A stretch of DNA of 64,000 nucleotides, taken from NCBI RefSeq assembly GCF_000959445.1, contig NZ_CP009631.1, positions 2,604,001-2,668,000 on the forward strand. The letters run 5' to 3'. Numbering within the stretch: position 1 is the stretch's first letter; the number at the start of each line of letters is the position of its first letter. Source of the DNA: Burkholderia vietnamiensis LMG 10929 (GTDB lineage: Bacteria > Pseudomonadota > Gammaproteobacteria > Burkholderiales > Burkholderiaceae). Both the position numbers and the translations under genes were made by a program. Positions 8,811 to 17,531 of this stretch are shown in pieces. A model generated the notes under the pieces. It saw nothing but the letters and a program-made list of their open reading frames with translations. It did no database searches and was not told the origin of the DNA.

Positions 8811-9172
8811 GTGGGGGCAAAAATTTGTTCCTCGCGAAGAAAGCGACGACGGGACTCACGAGGAGAGAACGGCAACACCGACACCGGCCGCCGACCGACG
8901 ACGTCTTGCCGACGGACAGGGAATCTTCGGCATCGTCCGCGCCGGTTTGAACGGGATCTCCGTGCGGTTTTCACTGCGCGCCCGATCGACCGGGGCAATT
9001 CGAGAGATCCGGGAAGCGCGCGATAAGGCGCGAGCCCACATCGGTTCAGGCGAAGACCCGCTGAAGCGAAGACGAATCGGTAGACCTAAAAAGGAAGCCC
9101 ACATTGAGGCCGATGCCGTTGCCTTGGAGCAGAAACTGGCGCTCCGCGCCGCGCCGGACGCGCACTCGAGTC
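8811..9172 (+). pseudogene. Decayed P4-type integrase fragment
   Basis: The translation aligns with the N-terminal region of the intact integrase at 12288. Compare RRLADGQGIFGIVRAGLNGI here with RRLSDGHGVFGVVRAGVKGI there, and SGEDPLKRRRI with SGEDPLEQRRI. The upstream DNA is also similar (a GGGCAAATGTGGGGGCAA-type stretch). The start codon is lost, the segment between the AIREIR and REARDK motifs is shortened, and everything after about residue 120, including the whole catalytic domain, is missing. It is the dead integrase of an earlier insertion at the same tRNA. Confidence 0.85.
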
Positions 9173-9205
9173 GTACAGCGACCCGGCCGGCTTTGCCATG
9201 ACCAT

Positions 9206-9660
9206 CCGCCACTGGCGGTTCGAGCACAACGATGCGCGAGGGCAATCTACCCTTTCGGCAAGGGCGCGCTGACGCTTGTCGACACCGCGTTCACCGGTAA
9301 CTGCGCGATCTATGATGACGCGGCGCTCGCCCTCGGGGGCTTGATGGCAACGCGTGAGCGTTCTTCCCCCGTCCGCAACGAGGCCGCGCGCGACGGCGCT
9401 GCAGCTTACCGCGGACTACGGTTCGCTCGTGTCGTTCGACGCGACGCGGTTCCAGTCCAACGGGGCGCGCGACAAGCGGCCCCCGTCTACATGATCAGCC
9501 CTGCATCGCAGATGCGAGCGACCAGCGTCACGATGATGAAGAGCCTGTTCCGGGGCAGCAAGGCTCGCGCCGGCGCGAGCATCTACAACCTCGACGTGGG
9601 TACCTCGCGGTCGCGGACAAGGAGTACCCGTCCGGCTCGCTTTACCGGCCGAAAAGCTGA
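9206..9660 (+). pseudogene. Remnant of an unidentified gene
   Basis: Parts of different frames look like real protein: FGKGALTLVDTAFTGNCAIY, then YMISPASQMRATSVTMMKSL, then in another frame VADKEYPSGSLYRPKS. The alternation points to one coding sequence broken by frameshifts. I do not recognise the family; together with the integrase relic it suggests a decayed island or prophage gene. Confidence 0.4.
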
Positions 9661-9884
9661 AGCAGGCCGTCGGGCCTTTTCGTATCGCGAGTTGGAATTC
9701 GTTTCATTCGATACGGTGCGCGTGGCAATGATAAGCGCCTGATCTATCAGGCGCTCGACCGAGAGCCCGCATGTGGCGACAGCGATGGGCCGATGGCAAA
9801 ACGGGGCGGTCAGGCGGCTTGCGTACGCGTCGCCGTCATGCATTGGACGCTCCGATTTTCATGAAAACACTGAAGGGGGATTCA

Positions 9885-11558
9885 ATGAGACGGAAATATT
9901 TTCACCAGAAACTGACGCACCTGAATTGCAAGATTAAAGATATTGGACGGGCGGCATTGCCGGTTTTATTGTCGACTGCGATAACCGGATGTGGTGGTGA
10001 CGACAATGTCACATCGCAGGTTTTCTCGTGTGCCACCGACGTCTATCCATCGAATACCGGGGCTACCACGCCAGCGCCCATTCTGGCATCCCCTCAAGTC
10101 TGGAGCTTTGTTAGCGCGCCAAATCTGCACCCGATGAAAGTGAATGTCAATTACTCCGATCCCGTGCGGCTGGCCGAGGGATTGATTTTCAATTCACCTT
10201 ATACGAGCTCGAATACCGCAATGTATGGGCAGAATGGCGCGTTAATTGCCGACAATGCCGGAAACCCGGTGTGGTTTAACGCATTGAATAGCGTAAGCCT
10301 GATGAATTTTGATTTTCGCGTCCAGCAATACTTTGGCATGCCGGTTTTGACTTTCTGGCAAGGCACCGTTGCTACGCCGCCCGCCTACACCAACTTGCCG
10401 TCCGGCGCAGCAGAGCCAGGAGCATGTTATTACATCGTCAATAACCGTTACCAGACAATAAAAACCGTCTCCGCACGCAATGGCTTTGTTGCCGACAATC
10501 ACGAATTTCTGATTACGCCGAACAATACTGGACTATTCCTGGCAACCAAGGTGGTTCCCATGGATTTGACGCCATATGGCGGACCGAAAAATGGGGCAAT
10601 CCACGATTTTTCCATTCAGGAAGTAGATCTGACCACAAATGAGTTGGTCTTTTTTTGGGACGCGAAGGACCACATCGCGTTGGAAAGCTCGCATCTCCCG
10701 GCCTCGACTGCCACCGCCACCAGTAATGTCTGGGACCCTTACCACCTGAATTCATTGGATCTTGTGGCAAACAATAACAACGATATCGTGTTCTCGGCCC
10801 GCAGCACCTGGACGGTTTATCGCCTGCACAAGCCCACGGGTGAATTTGTCTGGAAGCTGGCTGGAGACGGAAGCGGAGATTTCAAGATTCCCGCGGGTAA
10901 TGCGCAATTTTCATGGCAACATGATGCCCGCTATATCTCCGATAATGTAATCAGCATGTTTGATGATGCTTGCGATGATTGTTATGCATCAATTCCGCCA
11001 GGAACCGCACCTTCACATGGCCTGGTGCTGAATCTCGATTTCAACAACATGGTCGCAACGGCACAGACGTCGTACTACCACAATCCAAACCTCTTCTCCT
11101 CCGCGCAAGGAAACACGCAATGGCTGGGAAACGGCAATAAATTTATCGGCTGGGGGAACGGGTATTACACTGAATTTGCGCAGCCCGGCAACACTGAATT
11201 AACGCCTGCGACCAGCACACTGTATGACGTAAAAATGGCTGGCGACAACATCTCGTACCGGACGTATCGGCAGGCGTGGGTGGCTACGCCATATTATCCG
11301 CCAAGCGTAACGGTCGCATCTGGTGACAGCGGCCCGGCCGTATATGCTTCGTGGAACGGTTCAACGGAAACGAGATCTTGGCAAGTATACGCCGGTGCTG
11401 CCGCGAATAATTTGAGACTCATAGCCAGCAGCGCGAAAACCGGTTTTGAGACGAAAATCCCCTTGACCGGGAATAGCTATGCTTATGTTCAAGTCAAGGC
11501 GATCGACAACGCTGGCGCAATTATCGGGGTCTCTGATATTAAAAATATATTCAAATAA
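9885..11558 (+). CDS. Arylsulfotransferase-like lipoprotein
   Basis: 557 aa from the ATG at 9885, preceded by GAAGGGGG. A lipoprotein signal (ALPVLLSTAITGC) predicts a lipidated periplasmic or surface protein. The body resembles the arylsulfotransferase (ASST) family, a beta-propeller that moves sulfate between phenols: HEFLITPNNTGLFLATKVV, IHDFSIQEVDLTTNELVFFW, DPYHLNSLDLV, then QFSWQHDARYISDN with the conserved His. The C-terminal ~90 residues look like a fibronectin-III-type domain (SGPAVYASWNGSTETRSWQV). Substrate unknown. The gene is clearly AT-richer than its surroundings, with Asn-, Ser- and Thr-rich codon use, so it is probably recently acquired. Function by family only. Confidence 0.8.
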   Translation: MRRKYFHQKLTHLNCKIKDIGRAALPVLLSTAITGCGGDDNVTSQVFSCATDVYPSNTGATTPAPILASPQVWSFVSAPNLHPMKVNVNYSDPVRLAEGLIFNSPYTSSNTAMYGQNGALIADNAGNPVWFNALNSVSLMNFDFRVQQYFGMPVLTFWQGTVATPPAYTNLPSGAAEPGACYYIVNNRYQTIKTVSARNGFVADNHEFLITPNNTGLFLATKVVPMDLTPYGGPKNGAIHDFSIQEVDLTTNELVFFWDAKDHIALESSHLPASTATATSNVWDPYHLNSLDLVANNNNDIVFSARSTWTVYRLHKPTGEFVWKLAGDGSGDFKIPAGNAQFSWQHDARYISDNVISMFDDACDDCYASIPPGTAPSHGLVLNLDFNNMVATAQTSYYHNPNLFSSAQGNTQWLGNGNKFIGWGNGYYTEFAQPGNTELTPATSTLYDVKMAGDNISYRTYRQAWVATPYYPPSVTVASGDSGPAVYASWNGSTETRSWQVYAGAAANNLRLIASSAKTGFETKIPLTGNSYAYVQVKAIDNAGAIIGVSDIKNIFK

Positions 11559-12030
11559 AGCGGTTATTGGAAATTCCGGTCCTCAATAAGTGGATCCCCG
11601 GCAGAATCTGGCAACGACGCCGCAAGACGCAGTAAGCGGCGACTCCTGCCGCGGTCGGCATGGACGCGATGTCAGCATCGGTGTGATCGCAGTGAGCACC
11701 GCACTGGTGGCCGGCGCGCGGTCAGTGAGGCAGCCGTTCTGACTGTGCCGCGGCCTGCTGCTGCAGGGCGAACTGAACGACAGCAGATTCGGGACGTCGG
11801 TCCACACCTCCGCCAGAGAATCTGCCGGATCGACGAGTCGAGTACGTGTGAGCTGCTCTGTAGCACGACATGACGCTCACCGAACCGCTTGCGTCGACAC
11901 CGAGCGATGGCCGCAGACCCAGAGAACGAAACGGCACGGATGCTTCGCGCCCGCGGACAATTCCCCGCGGCTCCCCCGAAAGCCATCCGTCTTGCGAAGC
12001 AAACCTTGGGCAAAAAATCCGCCCCAAATG
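11559..12030. other. Gap, no gene recognised
   Basis: About 470 bp between the lipoprotein gene and the second attachment site. GC returns to the high local value. Several overlapping open frames exist on both strands, but none has an SD or a recognisable domain. It is probably decayed island DNA. Confidence 0.4.
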
Positions 12031-12064
12031 GAAAAGGCCTTACAAGCATTGCTTGTAAGGCCTT
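12031..12064 (-). terminator. Terminator of the second tRNA-Pro remnant
   Basis: Perfect 14-bp stem AAGGCCTTACAAGC/GCTTGTAAGGCCTT with a 3-nt loop. On the minus strand it ends in TTTTCC, directly downstream of the tRNA 3' end. Confidence 0.88.
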
Positions 12065-12070
12065 GATTCC

Positions 12071-12119
<49 letters not shown>

Positions 12120-12287
12120 TTTTTTGTCGCATCCGTCGAGTTCCGCTGGCGTCCGAGAAAACACCCCAATGCATTGATTTTAATGCTTATTTTCTCAAGA
12201 ACTTGCCCTAGCAATTCCATTACAATACGACCCAAGCTTCCGGATCTGTGGGGGCAAATGTGGGGGCAATTTCCCCCGGAGGTTGCA

Positions 12288-13688
12288 ATGAGCACGCTCA
12301 CCACGAAGGAATTGCAAGGGCTAATCCCAGCTGACAATGGCCGTCGCCTGTCCGATGGACATGGTGTTTTTGGTGTGGTCCGTGCCGGGGTGAAGGGCAT
12401 ATCGGTTCAATTTTCATTGCGCTATCGAGCAGGCGGCGGCGTCCGCGAGATCCGTCTCGGTACCTTTCCGAAGGCGAGCCTGCGCCAGATCAGAGATGCC
12501 CGCGACCGTGCGCGTGCACGCATTAGTTCCGGGGAAGATCCGCTGGAACAGAGACGCATCGAAAGGCTGAAGAAACTAGTCGACGTGAACGCAGAAGTCC
12601 GCACCCTCGAGGACAAGCTCGCGCGTAGGACGTTCAAACAGCGATTCAACGAGTGGGCCGACTCCGCCTTGCGGAAGCGGGCAGACAACGGACAAGAAGT
12701 CCGTCGAGCATTCAAAAAGGATGTCCTTCCAGTGATCGGCGACATCGCGATGGAAGACGTACGCCGCTCTGACATCATGTCCTCACTGGACGCGATTATC
12801 GCGCGAGGCGCAAACCGGCTCGCCAACCGGACTCTCACCGATCTCAAACAATTCATCAAATGGTGCCAGGCGCGGGAGTACGTTTCCGCCAATCCTCTGA
12901 TGATGGTCTCAAAGAAGGATGTCGGCGGGACAGACGCCGAACGAGAACGAACCCTTTCCGATCACGAGATCGGCGCCTTTCCGAAAGCACTGGAGTCCGC
13001 GAACTTGCCGGAACCCACAAAGCACGTATTGATGTTGATCTTGGCGACCAACGCACGCGTGGGCGAGGTCATTAAGGCACGCAAGCGCGACATCAACCTT
13101 GAACTTCGGACTTGGCGCGTACCAATTGAAAACGCGAAGAACGGGGATGCACACATTGTATTTCTGTCTGACTACGCCACAACGCACATGAGCGCACTCT
13201 TTCACCTGTCCAACAGTAAGGAATGGCTGCTACCCGCCCGCCGGCACAAGGACAAACCAGAAACGCACATTGACCTCAAAAGTATCACCAAGCAGGTAGC
13301 CGACCGTCAGTTAGTCTTTTACGAGCGTGGCGCACATACGAACCGAACCGCTAAAACGAATTCCCTCGTTCTCGGCGACGAAAAATGGACTCCGCACGAC
13401 TTACGGCGAACAGCCGCCACCTTGATGCAGGCGACGGGAGTATTGCCCACCGTGATCGACAAGTGTATGAACCACCGCGAGCAGAACCGCATGAAACGCA
13501 TCTATCAGCGGTACCCATATACGGTCGAGAAGCGCGCCGCATGGCACCTGCTGGGGGCACGACTGGACCAACTGACGGGCCTGGATCGATTTGCAGAACG
13601 AGCTGAGCATGACGGGGCCACGGAAATGAGGGAGCACGCCATGCAGGCTGCCGCGATCGACGTCTCGACATCAGAGCCGGGGGGATAG
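12288..13688 (+). CDS. P4-type tyrosine integrase
   Basis: 466 aa from the ATG at 12288 (SD CCGGAGG). It catalyses island integration and excision at the adjacent tRNA-Pro 3' end. The N-terminal DUF4102-like arm-binding part contains NGRRLSDGHGVFGV and REIRLGTFPKASLRQIRDAR; a core-binding domain spans about 130-230. The catalytic domain has the first Arg in NARVGEVIKARKRDI, the HxxR box in TPHDLRRTAATLMQ, a late His in CMNHREQN and the nucleophilic Tyr in RIYQRYPY. Its 5' end lies 170 bp from the tRNA remnant, the standard arrangement. All catalytic residues are present, so it should be active. Confidence 0.92.
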   Translation: MSTLTTKELQGLIPADNGRRLSDGHGVFGVVRAGVKGISVQFSLRYRAGGGVREIRLGTFPKASLRQIRDARDRARARISSGEDPLEQRRIERLKKLVDVNAEVRTLEDKLARRTFKQRFNEWADSALRKRADNGQEVRRAFKKDVLPVIGDIAMEDVRRSDIMSSLDAIIARGANRLANRTLTDLKQFIKWCQAREYVSANPLMMVSKKDVGGTDAERERTLSDHEIGAFPKALESANLPEPTKHVLMLILATNARVGEVIKARKRDINLELRTWRVPIENAKNGDAHIVFLSDYATTHMSALFHLSNSKEWLLPARRHKDKPETHIDLKSITKQVADRQLVFYERGAHTNRTAKTNSLVLGDEKWTPHDLRRTAATLMQATGVLPTVIDKCMNHREQNRMKRIYQRYPYTVEKRAAWHLLGARLDQLTGLDRFAERAEHDGATEMREHAMQAAAIDVSTSEPGG

Positions 13689-13754
13689 GGCTCGCACTCT
13701 TTGGCGCCGGTGTGGAATCCATACGTAAGCGGCCAGCCAACCCGTCTGAGTTTG

Positions 13755-13830
13755 GCCGAGGCGCTTGGACATGCGTGCTGGTTTCGACACGGCCTTGGCG
13801 CGTGTGGTCACCGCACGTAGACCTCCTCGG
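13755..13830 (+). pseudogene. IS66 TnpB fragment
   Basis: A short frame reads LDMRAGFDTALARVVTA, the N-terminal signature of the IS66 accessory protein TnpB (Orf2). Only about 20 residues remain. A second fragment of the same region lies at 43005-43211 in the opposite orientation. Confidence 0.6.
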
Positions 13831-14017
13831 AGACCACCCCTTCGAGAAATGGCGGCATCGACCGCTTTCGTGTCATCGTTGTTGTTCTCTTGCGCCCGTG
13901 GTTCGTGGCAAAAAATCGGAGCCGTGCACCGGCAGGCTCCGAAGGAAGAAATGATCGAGTGGGCGGTCACGAAATATCCGCCCCCTGGCATTTCTGCCGC
14001 TTCGTGCCTGTCTTCGC

Positions 14018-16261
14018 TTACTCGCCATCGCAACAAGCACTTCCGAGCTCACTGGCGAAAGCCAACGCGCCATCAATATCCAGATGTGTCGACGCGAACG
14101 CACGCCGCCTCACTTTTTCAGGTAGCGCCCAATCCCATTTCTCTTGCTCGAGATTTTCAATTTTCCCGAGCGAATCCAGGGCTGTCGTCGCATCCCATTC
14201 ACCGATCTCCCCAAAGACGTTGACTAGACGGTCAACGTTTCCGTTGGTAACGCTGACGACCACACCACCGTTGAAGGCATCGATTTTGTGGGCCTTGAGC
14301 AGCAAGACGAGTGTGTCGTTAATCCAGTCACCGCGCCAAGTAGCGATGTGCACTTCCGCTCCTTCCGATATGAACGTGGCGGAAGCCAACGAGGCATCAG
14401 CATAGTAGCGACGTGCCTCTTGCAGCAGTTCACGACCTCGTGCGTCCAGAGTGAGTTCCGCCTGGTCACTTGCAAGAACGCGCCGCATTTCGCGCCGAAC
14501 TTCGTCGTGAACCATTGCACCGTAGCCGTCAAATTGTGGCGGCGCACCACCGTGGTCAGGCAGCACATAGATGGTCTTGTTTTCCTGATCTACTTCCTGG
14601 ACGCGCCAGCGCCGCCCAGCAAAAATCAGCCCCTGTCCGATTGTCAGTGGATGTGCTACTGGCAGGCTCCCGAGTTGGCGCCCTTTGGCAATCAGTCGGA
14701 ACTCCTCGTCAGTCGCAAACGCGGAATAGAACTCATAGTGGTTGACCAACTTCTCGCCCGCCTCGCCGTGCAGCAGCAGGCCGTTCGACGACTGCACAAT
14801 GAGGTCGAGCTTGCCAAGATGAAGCAGAATCTCCGTGAACGTCTGCTTATCGATCGCGTTGAACGTGCCGCTCGCAATCAGGCTGCTCCATAGATATCCT
14901 GCAGTGCACCCTCCGCGTTCAGCGATGATTGAAAGAATCTGTTGTACGAGAGTCGATGCATGGAGGCCGCCGATTCGTGGTGGCTCGAACCATTTCCGCA
15001 TCAGCAGATGCACCATAGCGACCGACTGAACCAGACCTTCGCGTATCCTGTCCGAAAAGTCGGACTGCGGTGTTAGATCGGACTCTATACAGTAGCCACG
15101 GAGGATGGATGGTTCTCCTTTGCGGCGGCCGGATCGACCTAGACGCTGACGCAGGCTCGCCACCGAGGGCGGTGCCCCAATCTGCGCAATACTCTTCACT
15201 GAGCCAATATCGATTCCGAGTTCAAGTGTAGTCGTGCAAATGGCGCTAGCCGGTCTTGCACCTTCCTTCAAAGCTCGCTCGGTGTCCTCTCGTAGTTCCT
15301 TCGAAAGGCTTCCGTGGTGAGGCCAGAATTCGTTGGGATACGCGTCGCGCTCGCACGCGCGGCGCAAAAGATCCGCGTACGTTTCCACCTGTCTGCGGCT
15401 GTTCGGAAATATGAGATTGTTAGAGCCGCGCAACGACGCATAAAGCTGATTCGCAACGTCAACGGTACTTCCTGGGAGCGCATCCTCAAGCTCCGGACTT
15501 TCAAGATCAGGTTCGCGCTCTACGCGTGGCGGTCGATGCACGAAGCCCTTGATTAGGACCTTCAGCTCCTGAGTGGTACTTTTTGACTCAATGATGCCAA
15601 TCGTCGACTCGCCACCCGGACGCAAGAACCGCGCGGCGAGCTGCATGTCCCCGAGGGTCGCCGATAGGCCGACACGTGGCACTGCATGACCACATGCACG
15701 TTCAACGCGATACATCAAGGACTGAAGCTGCTTTCCTCGCTCGGAGCCGATAAAAGCGTGCAATTCGTCGACAACGATGTAGCGCAGAGAAGCGAATGTC
15801 GCCTCCATGGACGACCCGCGGTTGACGAACATCGCTTCTAGGGATTCGGGTGTTATCAGAAGAACGCCCGTCGGATTCCTGAAAAATCGCTGCTTCTTAC
15901 TGCTGGAAACATCACCGTGCCATCCGACAACGGAAATCTCTAGCTCCTCGCAAAGGCTATCCAGCCGAGACCACTGGTCGTTGATGAGAGCCTTAAGGGG
16001 ACTAACGTAAAGAACTGATCCACTGCACGGAGACTCGCGCAGCAGGTTTGACAAGATCGGAAGAAATGCCGCTTCAGTCTTCCCAGCCGCTGTTTGGGCC
16101 GCAATGATGATGTCTCGGTCGGCATTGATTAGCGCAGGCACCGCACGCTCCTGCGCGTCGCGCAACTCAGTCCACCCTTCTCTCCAGATCCACCGGCGAA
16201 TCCTTTCGTCGAGAAGGTCAAAGCTCCTCGAATCAGCCGAGGCGGAAGCTGGCGAATTCAT
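14018..16261 (-). CDS. Lhr/BrxHI-like SF2 DEAD/DEAH helicase
   Basis: 747 aa from the ATG at 16261, overlapping the ATPase gene by 29 bp. Superfamily 2 helicase motifs appear in order: Q-motif region LRDAQERAVPALI, Walker A in AAQTAAGKTEAAF (about 54-66), Walker B as VVDELHAF (about 158), SATLGD (motif III) and QRLGRSGRR (motif VI). An Lhr-type C-terminal region of about 300 residues follows. The closest functional class I can name is the Lhr-like helicase BrxHI of some BREX systems, which pairs with a BrxD ATPase as here. No PglZ, PglX or methylase is present, so this is not a BREX locus. It is the last gene of the TerB-ATPase-helicase operon. Confidence 0.85.
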   Translation of the reverse strand: MNSPASASADSRSFDLLDERIRRWIWREGWTELRDAQERAVPALINADRDIIIAAQTAAGKTEAAFLPILSNLLRESPCSGSVLYVSPLKALINDQWSRLDSLCEELEISVVGWHGDVSSSKKQRFFRNPTGVLLITPESLEAMFVNRGSSMEATFASLRYIVVDELHAFIGSERGKQLQSLMYRVERACGHAVPRVGLSATLGDMQLAARFLRPGGESTIGIIESKSTTQELKVLIKGFVHRPPRVEREPDLESPELEDALPGSTVDVANQLYASLRGSNNLIFPNSRRQVETYADLLRRACERDAYPNEFWPHHGSLSKELREDTERALKEGARPASAICTTTLELGIDIGSVKSIAQIGAPPSVASLRQRLGRSGRRKGEPSILRGYCIESDLTPQSDFSDRIREGLVQSVAMVHLLMRKWFEPPRIGGLHASTLVQQILSIIAERGGCTAGYLWSSLIASGTFNAIDKQTFTEILLHLGKLDLIVQSSNGLLLHGEAGEKLVNHYEFYSAFATDEEFRLIAKGRQLGSLPVAHPLTIGQGLIFAGRRWRVQEVDQENKTIYVLPDHGGAPPQFDGYGAMVHDEVRREMRRVLASDQAELTLDARGRELLQEARRYYADASLASATFISEGAEVHIATWRGDWINDTLVLLLKAHKIDAFNGGVVVSVTNGNVDRLVNVFGEIGEWDATTALDSLGKIENLEQEKWDWALPEKVRRRAFASTHLDIDGALAFASELGSACCDGE

Positions 16262-17531
16262 CGTCACCCTCGGTCGCCACGTCACTCATGCCCCCGGTGT
16301 CTTTCTCGACTTCGAGCGCGCCGATCAGTTGCTGCCATTCAGCTGTTGGATTCTGTTCGAGTACGGCCAAGAGATTGATGAAGGCGGTAATCGTAGTTCG
16401 TGGCGTGCGAAAATATTGGTCGCCGAGACGCATCGCGCAATGAGCCATGAAAGCGGGAATAGCTTCGGCCGGCAGTTGCGCCTTTGCCTCGTCGCCGAAC
16501 GCATGCACGAGGCGAATCTTGTCCAGCAGAACATAGAAGTCTTCCGGCGTAAGACTGGCAAGCCGGATGACGGGGCCCGTGTAATCGACAAGCCCGCTCG
16601 TGGCGAATGTATTTTCTGCGAGTCGCGACTGGAGAGCCGTATAGCTGTAAAGCCCGCGTTTCGTGTCCAACAGAAATTCAGGCGTGCCACCGAGGACGAA
16701 TCCGAGCCCTTCAGCAGAACCCTGAAGAGAGTCGTTCAGGATCCTCAGGATTTGTTCGTAGTTCGCGTTCCGTGCCTGAACGTTCGCGAGCTTGTAAAGA
16801 TTGACCAGTTCATCGAGGCACACCAGCAGCCCGCTGTACCCTGCAAGTCTTACGAAACGTGCCATTAGCTTAAGTTGGTCGTAGACCGACGCATCATCAA
16901 TGATAGTGCGTACGCCCAGCGCGGCACGTGCATCCGTCTTCGTAGTGAACTCACCTCTCAACCAGCGAACGGCATCACCCTTGAGCTGCTCATTTCCCTC
17001 TTCAAACCCACGGCAATATGCGGCGATGACGTCGGCGAAATCGTATCCGTTGACCATCTCGGTCAACTGGTTGAGCTGAGCACGAATAGCCTCTTCGCTC
17101 GTTCGCCCTGCTGCCTTTGCTTCGGTTTTTGCTTGGCCGATGAATTTTTCGACGATGGCCGCCATGGCACCGCCATCAGCCTTCGTACGTGTTGAGATGT
17201 TCTTCGCCAGTTCAGCGTACAACGAGCGCGCCTGCCCGCCCGACGCATGCAATCGGCGGTCGGGATTCAGGTCCGCGTGGACCGTGACAAGTTTTTTCTC
17301 CAGGGCAATAGCCCGCACGAGATTCAAGAAAAACGTCTTGCCTGCACCGTACTCACCGGTCACCACGCGGAAACTCGATCCGCCATCGGCGACGCGCGCG
17401 ATGTCCTGGATCAGGGCATCGAGTTCTTTCTGACGACCCACCTGAATCAGGTGTTGTCCGATTCGCGGAACGACGCCCGCGCGGAGTGACTGAAGAACCG
17501 CATCGCGATCCTTGGGACGAATTGTTGTCAT
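16233..17531 (-). CDS. BrxD-like P-loop ATPase (DUF2791 type)
   Basis: 432 aa. P-loop NTPase with Walker A in GEYGAGKTFFLNLVRA (about 59-74) and Walker B in GLLVCLDELVNLY (about 240). The overall pattern (RVVTGEYGAGKT, LVTVHADLNPDRRLHA, FVLGGTPEFLLDTKRGLYSY) fits the BREX BrxD/DUF2791 ATP-binding family. The ATG at 17531 overlaps the TerB stop (ATGA) and the gene overlaps the helicase by 29 bp, so the three are translationally coupled. BrxD proteins act with a BrxHI helicase; what the pair does outside BREX is not established. ATPase activity is well supported, biological role is inference. Confidence 0.85.
   Translation of the reverse strand: MTTIRPKDRDAVLQSLRAGVVPRIGQHLIQVGRQKELDALIQDIARVADGGSSFRVVTGEYGAGKTFFLNLVRAIALEKKLVTVHADLNPDRRLHASGGQARSLYAELAKNISTRTKADGGAMAAIVEKFIGQAKTEAKAAGRTSEEAIRAQLNQLTEMVNGYDFADVIAAYCRGFEEGNEQLKGDAVRWLRGEFTTKTDARAALGVRTIIDDASVYDQLKLMARFVRLAGYSGLLVCLDELVNLYKLANVQARNANYEQILRILNDSLQGSAEGLGFVLGGTPEFLLDTKRGLYSYTALQSRLAENTFATSGLVDYTGPVIRLASLTPEDFYVLLDKIRLVHAFGDEAKAQLPAEAIPAFMAHCAMRLGDQYFRTPRTTITAFINLLAVLEQNPTAEWQQLIGALEVEKDTGGMSDVATEGDDEFASFRLG

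Noticed and set aside
14018-17531. Part of a BREX locus
   Set aside because: Only BrxD-like and BrxHI-like proteins are present; PglZ and the methylase, which define BREX, are absent in the window.
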